This document shows positions 44,372 to 53,329 of a stretch of 64,000 bases of DNA, one piece after another. Source of the DNA: Hermatobates lingyangjiaoensis (Eukaryota > Arthropoda > Insecta > Hemiptera > Hermatobatidae). Position 1 is the first letter of the stretch. Each line of letters begins with the position of its first letter. A model generated the notes under the pieces. It was not told where the DNA came from. It did not search any database and was given only the letters and a program-made list of their open reading frames with translations. The stretch spans positions 1,729,501 to 1,793,500 of the forward strand of contig JAPFBL010000104.1 of NCBI GenBank assembly GCA_026182355.1. The letters run 5' to 3'. The translations under genes and the position numbers were made by a program.

Positions 44372-44513
44372 TTAGCGGAGTTGGCGATGGCTGTAACGCC
44401 GGCATTCGCGGGTCAAAATTTTTGTTTGACACACAAAGTGTGTCGGGCTTGTATAATGAACCTTTGATTCCTGTGTCATTTACAATTCGAGTTCCTACTC
44501 ATTCAAATTAACT
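44369..44513 (+). repeat. 3' LTR of the Ty3-type remnant, shortened
   Basis: It matches 42849-43043 but lacks about 45 bp in the middle (the AGACCGATTATCAAGG to AGTCAGTG part). It ends TCATTCAAATTAAC, mirroring the 5' LTR end. Divergence between the two LTRs indicates an old insertion. Confidence 0.7.
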
Positions 44514-44679
44514 TATACTATATATATTAGTATAATTTGGGAGCGGACCTTCCTTCAGTCAGATTTCATTAAATGACTTTCTTATTTTTAGTCTTCTTTG
44601 TTTCCTATATACTTTCTCAAATTGCCTTACACGAGTTTTCTACTCCCCTGATCGCATGTAAACCAATTGTTCGAATAAT

Positions 44680-44745
44680 TTATTTTTAATATTCACAAGG
44701 GGTCCAACGTTTCGGACAACATTTAAGATTTCCAAGGAAAATTAT
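44680..44745 (-). ncRNA. Possible degraded hammerhead
   Basis: The minus strand carries GTCCGAAACGTTGGACC, the GAAA-CGUU-cleavage half of family B/G-type ribozymes. The 5' box is unrecognisable (CCTTGGAAAT). Confidence 0.35.
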
Positions 44746-44759
44746 AAACATAAATACTA

Positions 44760-45865
44760 CTTATTTCACATTAGCAATAACAATATCTAATAACTATTAC
44801 TCAAACGAATTATACAATCTAAAATTTACATCTCACCCTCCCTGAAAATCTAAACATAACCTTTGTATCAACAGGTTTGTTTTCCTCAGGTTTTCCTTAA
44901 ACCACTTCTAATTGCACCACTTCAAACTTACACAACATTAATTACACTATCTAATTATTATGTCCTCTTCATGTGTGTATCTTAAAAATTCTAGAAAAAC
45001 AAGTGGCCTGATTGTTAACGTTTAGCTTTTTCTCCTTTATGCTTAACGATTCAATAACATGTAGCTTCTTATGGACGTTTACATGATAGAATATTTCAAT
45101 ATTATCTTCTAATGATTTCTTGTTTAGCTGGATTTTATGGATGTTATTTGCATGTTTCAAAAATATATTTATGCATATATATTATTTTGAAATAGTGATA
45201 TCCATAAATATTGGAACAGTGATCGTCAATTTTATTGTTTTTAAACTTGTATTCAAAGATATTGCATACTACTGATCCGGTGAGTGCACACAGTGTATCA
45301 TTTATAGATACGAAAAGAATTGGAAATATATTTCTCTTGATTGATCATTTTGGAGATAGAAAGTCAAAATGAACATTTAAGAGGTATGCGTTTATTGAAT
45401 AATTAGGGTTTCGATTCAGTAAAAGCTTTGAAGTGAATTAATCAAATAGTGGAGTACTTAATTAAATGACTCGAATCAGAGATTAATTCCGCTAACCGAC
45501 GACGTTACGTTTAAACAGCTTTGAGCAAAACAAGTATGCTCAGGAGAGGGTTTATGTTCAGTGGTTACAGCATTACCAAGTTGTGTAATTATAACGTCTC
45601 TCGTCTCTTTGACGAATAAAATACTTGTAATCGTGAGCTATTCATATTTTCTTTATTTTAGAAAGTTTATATTTCTCATGGACAATTGCATAAATTTTGA
45701 AAAATTAAAAATTATAACTTATTACATTAAGATGAAAAAAAAACAATCAAACATAGAAAAATAGATTGAACTCACTTAATAATAATAATAATAGTTGGCG
45801 TTATATTTGTAAATTACTGAAACTATATTTCATTAACTCAGACATTATTGAAAATAGAAGCAAAC
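44760..45865. other. Intronic stretch, nothing recognised
   Basis: AT-rich. No splice-bounded frame or repeat recognised. Confidence 0.4.
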
Positions 45866-45869
45866 TTAC

Positions 45870-45943
45870 CTGATCCCAGTTTCATAAGAAGCTCCTCAAT
45901 TTCCTGAGCAACTCTCACATAACCGTACTGTATAATTTCATTC
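45870..45943 (-). CDS. SLC9B: Candidate SLC9B N-terminal exon (hydrophilic, helical)
   Basis: The 74-nt minus-strand exon has a perfect donor (ATCAG|GTAAGT, GT at 45869-45868) and a modest acceptor (ATTTAATTTAG, AG at 45945-45944). Of the three frames, the one opening with a single carried-over G reads NEIIQYGYVRVAQEIEELLM then KLGS, an amphipathic, acidic stretch with no stop. It ends with one base (G), which is the phase needed both by the exon at 28468 (Gly) and by the exon at 27119 (Asp). The chain therefore works with or without the 28346-28468 exon. No conserved domain is visible. It could belong to another minus-strand gene, but the phase agreement favours the SLC9B transcript. Confidence 0.5.
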
Positions 45944-46129
45944 CTAAATTAAATATGACTAGATGTCCTGATAATAAAGGAAGTTGATTTCATACAAGTT
46001 GAGGAGACATTTTCTACATTGTGAAACTAGATCAACAAGAGTATTATTGAGGAAAACAAAGAAGCTTGTTCAAAATCAGCTGCTAGCTACATTTGTTATA
46101 TTATTAAAATTAGAGATATATTTTTTTAT

Positions 46130-46250
46130 ATATAAAACTGATGATCCTGGGTTTTGACTCTGATCAAGAATGCTTATTACAGTTGAAGGATCTTAGTCTT
46201 ATTTTCCCATTTATTACTGTGGTTAGAACATTGGTTGTTGTTTGGCGTAT
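46130..46250 (+). repeat. Family A Penelope-like end, strongly degraded
   Basis: TGGGTTTTGACTCTGATCAA, GCTTATTACAGTTGAAGGAT and TCTTAGTCTTATTTTCCCAT follow family A, but helix II (AATGC/ACAGT) no longer pairs. Confidence 0.7.
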
Positions 46251-46372
46251 TTATTGTGATATATTCACGTCTCATTCACGTCTTCAGGGCTGCCTAGAGA
46301 ACATCAGCAAGAAATTGTTCAACGCAGAAGCTCCTGCCAACTTCAATAATAATAATATATATATATATATAT

Positions 46373-46582
46373 ATGATCAAACCACAATAAGAAATGGGAA
46401 AACAAGACTAAGATCTTTCAACCGTAACAAGCGGTCTTCGTCAGAGTCAAAAACCCAACTCTGACTTTTTGACTCTGACGAAGACCGCTTGTTACGGTTG
46501 AAGGATCTTAGTCTTGTTTTCCCATTTCTTATTGTGGTTTGATCATTGATTGTTGTTTCACGTGCTTATGTGAAATCTTTTT
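46373..46582. repeat. Family A foldback with two hammerheads
   Basis: The minus-strand core (46406-46448) is intact. The plus-strand core (46471-46513) is intact except GAAG in place of GAAA. The hinge is CAACTCTGACTTTTTG. The outer ends are GATCAAACCACAATAAG and CACGTGCTTATGTGAAATC, with short (TA)n on both sides. Confidence 0.9.
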
Positions 46583-46589
46583 ATATATA

Positions 46590-46720
46590 TATAAAGATTT
46601 CACATAAACACGTGAAATAACAATCAATGATCAAACCACAATAAGAAAATGGGAAAACAAGACTAAGATCTTTCAACCGTAACAAGGGGTCTTCGTCAGA
46701 GTCAAAAACCCAACTCAGTT
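46590..46720 (-). repeat. Family A Penelope-like end, single copy with hammerhead
   Basis: AGATTTCACATAAACACGTG opens a minus-strand copy with a ribozyme at about 46660-46703. One change in helix II (AAGGGG for AAGCGG) breaks a pair. It abuts the preceding foldback across a 10-base (TA)n link, so three ends sit in a row. Confidence 0.85.
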
Positions 46721-46739
46721 AGGTTTTTAACTCATCCTA

Positions 46740-46960
46740 CATTAACTACAGTCCTCATCCTACAGTCAACATGTTTTAACTCTTTCCTAGAACCATCTTT
46801 GGGCATGATTTTCAAGTGTTTTTATTTTTATATAGTCAAAGTAGAGTCAATTAGGTGAATTAAAGTTGTTTGTTTAAAGCTATGTTGGTTGCGGTTTGGG
46901 GGGGGGGGGGGGGGGGAGTGACCTAAGGAGTCGATGCTGCTGGCTCTATTTTACCCAGGT
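46740..46960 (+). repeat. Family J Penelope-like end (degraded) with a long poly-G tract
   Basis: CTTTCCTAGAACCATCTTTG through GTTTGTTTAAAGC and GAGTGACCTAAGGAGTC parallel the sequence at 49800-50000. A pure G run of about 18 bases lies near 46899-46917. Confidence 0.6.
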
Positions 46961-47218
46961 AAATAAAAATATTTATTTTTAAAAATAATATTATTATTAT
47001 TAAAAATAATATACATTACTTTCAATAATATATATATATATTAAGAGTCTAAAATAAATATAAAGAACAATTAACGATTGAGGTTAAGAACAGAAGCAGT
47101 TCTACCTCCTGTTTTACCTATTTTACTTATTATCTTATTACATATTACCTATTGTTACTTCATTACCTATTTTACTTATATATTTGTAAAAGTTAGAGTC
47201 AGTCCTTTATTTAAACAT

Positions 47219-47670
47219 ATATTGTTAAATAACGCCCCATATTTGGTTTGCATCTGTTTCCTACATAATGTCTCCAATTTTTGGAATTACTTACTCATCT
47301 CTCCATTAAAAGGATTAACCTTATCACCAACATTACCAGTCGACATGTTTGAATGTACCGCATTCAACATCAGGACAATAATGAGAATAATAGTAAGCTA
47401 GTCAGATTATATACAGAAGGTTGATTTGTGCAGGAATGTTTACAGGGCATCGTCTTTGGTTGAGGCAACATTTTGGGGGATTAAGGTAGATTGGTTCTAT
47501 TCACCTTCTACATAGCTAATCTGGGTCGGTCTGTTGGAAAACAATTTTAAAATTCTGCAAATATTACTAAGTTGGATGTTTATGGCTGGCTGTTTTTCTT
47601 GAACTATTATTGTTTTCATTAATTGTAATTTAAAATGGTTCCTTTCTCTGGTAATAATTTTCATGGAGTT
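47219..47670 (-). pseudogene. Second, heavily decayed family I Penelope-like copy
   Basis: TTGTTAAATAACGCCCCATA, GGGGGATTAAGGTAG, AACTATTATTGTTTTCATTA, TTAAAATGGTTCCTTTCTCT match 36370-36745 in order. On the minus strand they correspond to the end of the GIY-YIG protein (the EAIIIQEKQPAINIQ region) and its 3' end. No long frame remains. An extra segment of about 60 bp, absent from the other copy, follows the ribozyme at 47378-47450. Confidence 0.75.
47338..47376 (-). ncRNA. Hammerhead ribozyme, family I, GAAA damaged
   Basis: On the minus strand: helix I GTC, box CTGATG followed by TT, helix II GAATG/CATTC, then CAAACATGTC and helix I partner GAC. The GAAA element is CAAA. Compare 36491-36528, which has the complementary lesion. 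Confidence 0.6.
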
Positions 47671-47722
47671 GACCGTAATTCCATGGTCAATAATTATTGC
47701 CAGAGATTAATAATAATGTTTC

Positions 47723-47755
47723 AACACACACACACACACACACTCACACACAGAT
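47723..47755. repeat. (CA)n microsatellite
   Basis: Short CA run with two CT interruptions. Confidence 0.9.
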
Positions 47756-48059
47756 TAATAATGTTTCAATTACTATTTCTTGATAAATATTTATCAAGAT
47801 TTAGTGCAGGATTTTATACATTTTTTCAAAGAAATTTGATCTAATATATAAAAAATTTTAAATTCATAGAGTTGAAAGAAAGTAGCGAAGTGCCGTATAT
47901 GGGATGTTTTTTTATTATTTTAAATATTTTTCAAGTTTTTTCTTGATATTAATTGAATGTTTTTTATATTAAAGTCACTTAAGGAATTTGTTGTTTGAGG
48001 AGTTTCCCATTCGTTTATAAATATTCTCTAGAATGTTTATTTAATGGTGGAACTGTCCC

Positions 48060-48190
48060 ATTAAACTACACATACATACATTAGACTCACACACATACAA
48101 ACACAAACATACTCACGCACATACACACATACACACACACACATACACACACGCACACACACACAGACACACACACACACAGTCACACAC
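48060..48190. repeat. (CA)n microsatellite, imperfect, long
   Basis: CACACATACA-type repeat over about 130 bases, with TA, GA and CG interruptions. Confidence 0.9.
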
Positions 48191-48199
48191 TTTCTCCCC

Positions 48200-49425
48200 C
48201 ACATATCTACAGGTATACTCATGACAGACCAGTTTGTAAAAGCTATTACATTGAACTCAGGGATCCTCTAAAGCTATATTTTCTATGAAAACTCGATCTG
48301 ACTGATTTACTTTCATTATTCTATATATCTAATAAAATTTGAATGTATGATACTACCAGAAAAAATGAAGTAAGTCCCACAGTGATGGTTAAAATGGTAT
48401 AAAATACCTATCCAGTTCACTCTGCATAAAGGAAGCATACCGAAATCGACCAAGTGGCGAAGAGAATTATGCAGACTAAAGCATTGTTTTGTGAAATTAT
48501 AATTATTCAATAATCTCTGTAGAACTAACAACCATTGTAAAAACAGTACTTTAATTCGTTCATTTCAATTATTTCAAACATTTTCATACTATTTAAATGA
48601 AAACAACGCCGACCGCTTAAATTTTGTATTTGACTTTGAGTGCTTTTAATCTCAAAATTAATAATTGTATTTAATAATAATTTGTTATCCTTTAACATTG
48701 ATAATTGGATATATAATTCTGATGATATTTATATGGGATATCAGATACTAACAAATAGAAAAGTGTTTTGAAAAATGTTTTTTAACTGTACGTTAGAAGA
48801 AAACTAGTTATGAAAAACATCTTACTATATATGAAATTGAATTATTTTAGCAAAACAGAATTGAAAAGGTTATAAAGAATCCTTAAAGAATATTCGGTTG
48901 AAATTTAAATATACCTTTGTTGAGTATATATTGTCTCATTATTGAATCTTTTGATATTATTTTCAGATATATATAACTTTTTAGAAAGTAGAAGGCCGGT
49001 TAAAGAGCAACCAAAACTCTAAAGATTAACCCTCCAAATTTTAAAAAAAAATAATGACATATTTAAGATAACTTACGTTAACAAACAATATTTTGATGTA
49101 ATATCTTAATAGAATTCTTCTAACTTCAATAACTTCAATGTTTAAAATTAATTAATGATTAAATATTAAATGTAATATGGCTGTTTTCTATTTGATGGTA
49201 TGTTTGGGGAAAAACACTTCCTTGACTAACATTTCAAACTAAATTGAAATCATTTATTTAGAACTTAGTTTGTACATCTAGAATCAGCTGGTTCTGACAG
49301 TTTGATATTCAAAATATGTTGCAGCCACTATTGTCTACAATTATTTATATATTAAAATTTTCATAACATTTTGTTTCTTATTACTTAGAATTAGAATCTA
49401 TTTCATATTAGTTATATATATATAT
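48200..49425. other. Intergenic or intronic stretch, nothing recognised
   Basis: AT-rich, with no open splice-bounded segment or repeat. Confidence 0.4.
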
Positions 49426-49429
49426 ATAT

Positions 49430-49590
49430 ATATGAAGATTTTGCAATAAACACATAATATAAAAATCTACGTTTAATATACGGTAAGAGATCAAAAAATG
49501 ACTAAACTCTATTAAAGCGAAGACCACTCCTTTAGGTTGAAAGACCTTAGTTACTTTTCTTATCTCTTACTGTGGTTTATACAGTGATAT
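49430..49590. repeat. Family A foldback, very degraded
   Basis: GAAGATTTTGCAATAAACAC and TTACTGTGGTTTATACAGTG are the outer ends. The centre (AGCGAAGACCACTCCTTTAG, then TTGAAAGACCTTAG) is a worn ribozyme. A very old copy. Confidence 0.6.
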
Positions 49591-49769
49591 ATATATTTAT
49601 ATATACTTATATAATACTAAAAATGTAAATATAAATTAATATACACAATTTTTTTTAATATATGTATATATATATATAAATAAAATGAAAATATATATAG
49701 AAATATATAATATTTAATTAGTAATAATATATATAATGTTTTTTTTGTATTAATATACACACTTACAAA

Positions 49770-50000
49770 ATACACATAGGAAGTTGATACTTGAGTTTCT
49801 CTGTCTTACTGAATAACGTTTTCGTTATTAAATTTAAGCCAGATGGCATACTTCCTATTGCCAACATTTTTATATAGAACCATCATTAGGACGAGAATGA
49901 TTACCAAATGTTTTTCTTTTTATATAGAAAAAGTAGGGATAATTAGGACGATTAAAGTTGTTTGTTCAAAGCTGAAGTTGAGTGACCTAAGAGGTCGCTG
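49770..50000 (-). repeat. Family J Penelope-like end with hammerhead relic
   Basis: The minus strand of 49858-49893 reads CGTCCTAATGATGGTTCTAT and then ATAAAAATGTTGGC. The box is CUAAUGA (one change) and GUUGGC sits at the cleavage position, but helix II and GAAA are lost. The downstream part matches 46740-46960. Confidence 0.5.
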
Positions 50001-50169
50001 AAATACCTGGTCATTGTGTTGATCAAAATAACATAAACATTTTATGACTGCAGAACCATGCAGTAGTACTTTAATTGGTTCCCAGTGCGAGCTCCAATTG
50101 GAATTCACTTATCTTTCGAAGCAATTTTTTTACAATGAAATTAATATAAATACAATTTCAACAAAAAAG

Positions 50170-50550
50170 GTGCAATTTGAGAAAAAAAACAATACTAAGC
50201 ATGCTAAACAATGCTAATATTAATAATATTATTTGAACAATAAATGTATGCAAGAAATAATCATCATTTAGTATTAATCTACTAAACTCAAAACGGAGAC
50301 CATCTAGAAGTGAAAAAGATGTTCGCTCGTACTATGAAGTTCTACTCCTCGTACGAGACAAATACTTATGAATGGCTCCTCGTAAAGCGAATTATTCTTA
50401 CAAGGAGGAAATAGTTCTACGGCATTTTTAAATGTTATATTGCTATGCGGTTACAGCAAAACTTAACAAGAAGTAAGATTCAATAGTTATGGTTAGTATG
50501 TTAATAATATATGCTTAATGGAAGAACTGAAACTGAAATTTACAAATATA
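50170..50550. other. Intergenic stretch, nothing recognised
   Basis: AT-rich sequence without recognisable features, ending in a (TA)n tract at about 50545-50570. Confidence 0.4.
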
Positions 50551-50589
50551 TATATATATATATATATACACTTAAAGTGTTTATTGTCC

Positions 50590-50965
50590 ACACGGACCTT
50601 TCATTTTATTCGAAGTATATATATATATACATGTGTGTGTGTGTGTGTGTGTTTTTCAAATCGACATTTCGTCAGTCTTCTAGGATAAAAAATCAACTCT
50701 CGTTGCCGACATTTCGGTTTTATTTAAAACCTTTTTCATTTGCATCTTCTCCATACACTCTTCTTAAGAATAATTACAAAAATTAACTTATTTAAAAAAA
50801 TATATTTCTTCTTATTAAACCCAAAAAATGGTTTTATAAAGGTTTTAAATAAAACCGAAACGTTGGCAACGAGAGTTTCATTTTTTATACTAGAAAATTG
50901 ACCGAATACCTATTAGGGAACACACCTATTATATCAAACGGTCGATATGTTATTGAAGCTGTTTT
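50590..50965. repeat. Family B foldback
   Basis: The left arm has AAAATCAACTCTCGTTGCCG, ATTTCGGTTTTATTTAAAAC and CTTTTTCATT. The right arm has AAGGTTTTAAATAAAACCGA, AACGTTGGCAACGAGAGTTT and GAAAATTGACCGAATACC, and ends AAACGGTCGATATGTTATTG. It is closest to the sequence at 57512-57680. Its right arm lacks GCCTATGA entirely (GGTTTTATAAAGG instead). Confidence 0.8.
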
Positions 50966-50994
50966 ATATATATATATATATATAACATATATAA

Positions 50995-51112
50995 TTAAAA
51001 TAAGCAGTGACACATAAACTTAAACACAACAAAGACTCACTTTTCAATATTTCCACCGTAATGGCGGTCGTCCTCAGGAGAAGAAGTGAATTGACGGAGG
51101 GACGACAGTCAA

Positions 51113-51115
<3 letters not shown>
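50995..51115 (-). repeat. Family C Penelope-like end with hammerhead
   Basis: GCAGTGACACATAAACTTAA, then the complement of the ribozyme (CAATATTTCCACCGTAATGG, CGGTCGTCCTCAGGAGAAG), ending GACGGAGGGACGACAGTCAA at the same base as the hinge of the 42540 foldback, then (TA)n. One change (CCACCG for CGACCG) hits GAAA's neighbour on the minus strand. Confidence 0.85.
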
Positions 51116-51154
<39 letters not shown>

Positions 51155-51160
<6 letters not shown>

Positions 51161-51320
51161 TTTACATAAACATGTGAAATAACAATAAAACCACAATAAG
51201 AAATGGGAAAGCAAGACTAAGATCTTTCAACCGTAACAAGCGGTCTTGGTCAGAGTCAAAAACCGTGGTTCTTATTGTAGCTTGATCATTGATTGTTATT
51301 TCACTTGTTTCTGTGAAATC

Positions 51321-51325
<5 letters not shown>
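51155..51325. repeat. Family A foldback, asymmetric
   Basis: A complete minus-strand end with ribozyme (about 51211-51258, TTGGTCAGAGTC in place of TTCGTCAGAGTC) joins a short inverted 3' end (GGTTCTTATTGTAGCTTGAT, then TCTGTGAAATC). (TA)n on both sides. Confidence 0.82.
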
Positions 51326-51363
<38 letters not shown>

Positions 51364-51364
51364 G

Positions 51365-51510
51365 TTTCAGAGTAAACCATAGATAGGTACACAGAAAATA
51401 AACAAAACGCACTTTCACTCTAATTTTTGGTTTAACCGTCATCAGGAGAGTAGAGATAGGGACTCCAAGCGCACTTGCGAAGCGACGGAACTCTTTCCGT
51501 TGAGGGTTTC
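51365..51510 (-). repeat. Family E Penelope-like end
   Basis: The minus strand runs TCCCTATCTCTACTCTCCTG, ATGACGGTTAAACCAAAAAT, TAGAGTGAAAGTGCG. The box CUGAUGA is intact, and CUCU could pair with AGAG, but no GAAA is present, as in the other family E copies. Confidence 0.65.
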
Positions 51511-51711
51511 TCTCAAATTGCACTAATTTATTATGAATATAGTTTACTAATTTCCAACGAGCAAAGTTCAAACCAATTCTATAAATTGCTAAGTTTTTAA
51601 TTTTTTAAGAGGTTTTTTGAGTAAAGACTTCTTCTTTTCTTTTTTTTTTTTTTCCCAACACAGTAACCCTGCATCAGGACCGTATATTTACAATGTGTTC
51701 CCTTATAGATT

Positions 51712-51825
51712 ACACATTTATCGCAGCTTTAATATATCTTATATCTAATTATATACATTTATCACATTTACTAATTACACATTTATCACAACTTTAATAT
51801 ATCTTATATCTAATTATATACAATA
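51712..51825. repeat. Tandem repeat, two units of about 64 bp
   Basis: ATTACACATTTATCGCAGCT and ATTACACATTTATCACAACT start two parallel units, each continuing TTTAATATATCTTATATC and TAATTATATAC. Confidence 0.8.
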
Positions 51826-51829
51826 TACA

Positions 51830-53230
51830 TCTTATTAATTATAGGGAATATATCAAATTTAACTTTGCCTATATCATGAAGTAATATTTATACATACTTA
51901 AATTAATAGTAATAAACAAGAATTTTACAAGTTGTACATATTAAGTCTATATTATTCACTAATTTATGGAATTGTCCATAGTGTCTTGAGACTTCTTCTT
52001 TATAACTATTGTTATGAGTACTATAAATGATTGTAATGGTTACTATGGACTAATATATAATCATAAATTAACGAACGATTAAAAATCAGTTTAGTGTGAC
52101 ACTGAGGAAAATAAGTAGTTTTGGTTTAAAGGTCTCAACCTGTCAAACATTATTGAATTTATTACTGTGGCTTCTACATTTATGTTTACTTTACGTAATA
52201 AGTAGATTAGGTATAGAAATGCATTTACTATAAATTGATTTCTGTGTCTCTAAAACAGAAAACAACATCTCCTGTAAGAGTCATTTTTCGATGTGTTTAA
52301 TTAAGAAACCTAAATACATGTAATTATCAGTTTTTAATTAAATAATGAAAATTTTTAATCCACTTAGACAATATTCAAGTTTTGTTATTCTCAGTATACA
52401 AAAAAGAGTTATAAATATATTAAACAACTTAAACTTAACCAAGAAACCATTGAAGGTTGTATTATTGTTGTCGTTTGCTACTTATAAATATAATAATGAA
52501 TATGTTTTGGAAAAAAATATTGGTTAGATTACATGAATAACAAGAACTGTCGAATAAGGACATAAAGTGACCCTTTTTTTGATGGAAAATTATAATAATC
52601 CCTAGCATATTGAGTATTTTATTATTATTAGTATCATTACGTTGTATTAATAATAGACAGTAAAATTAAACCATAATTATCTGAAAAATTATGAAAAAAA
52701 AGAGTTCCCTAATAGTGGAACATAAAAAAAATCAAACTACTTATTTCATGTATATATTGTTGTGAAGATAGAATCTACCGTATAATTGTGTGTTTGTCCA
52801 TAAACACACTGGATGAAAGCGAGAAAGTTTGGGATTATTTTGAGATACATGCCGTAGCCGTTCATGTTATGCCGGGTCCAGACGATATTAGAGTGGTCAC
52901 GTCGTAACAATTGCTACAACGGCCGACGGAAGCTCCCCGTCCATGACCTGATTGCCAAGTGTTTTACCAGACCTATTCAAATACTCTTAACTGTGGACGA
53001 ATTAATAGAAAAGGTCAAGCTATAACCTATGGTTAGGTTTTATTTAATTCTTTCTACACTTACTTATTAATTCAGTATATTCCGGTAGTTACTCCATAAG
53101 TCAATGTGTACTTTATACAACTGGCCTTAAGAGGGTATTCATTTTGGTGATTTCTTTTCTGTATAGTTTTTTTTGTAAAAATAAATTTATGTGAATAGAT
53201 AGACATAAATAAAAATAATTAATTAATTAA
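51830..53230. other. Intergenic stretch, one GC-richer patch
   Basis: Mostly AT-rich with no gene. 52840-53000 (GTTATGCCGGGTCCAGACGA, GGCCGACGGAAGCTCCCCGT) is GC-richer and may be a repeat fragment or old exon. I see no splice-bounded frame. Confidence 0.4.
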
Positions 53231-53234
53231 GACC

Positions 53235-53320
53235 AGCTAAAACCCCTTGGTGACGACTTTTGGACGTTTTTACATCATCATTAGGGCTATGAAAAACCAA
53301 TGACAAAAACAACTTTTTCC
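53235..53320 (-). ncRNA. Degraded hammerhead relic
   Basis: The minus strand carries AGCCCTAATGATGATGTAAA followed by AACGTCCAAAAGTCGTCACC. This is a one-change box (CUAAUGA), a possible GATGT/ACGTC helix II and a family H-like AAAAG tail. GAAA is not clear. Confidence 0.4.
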
Positions 53321-53329
53321 ATGTACTAA

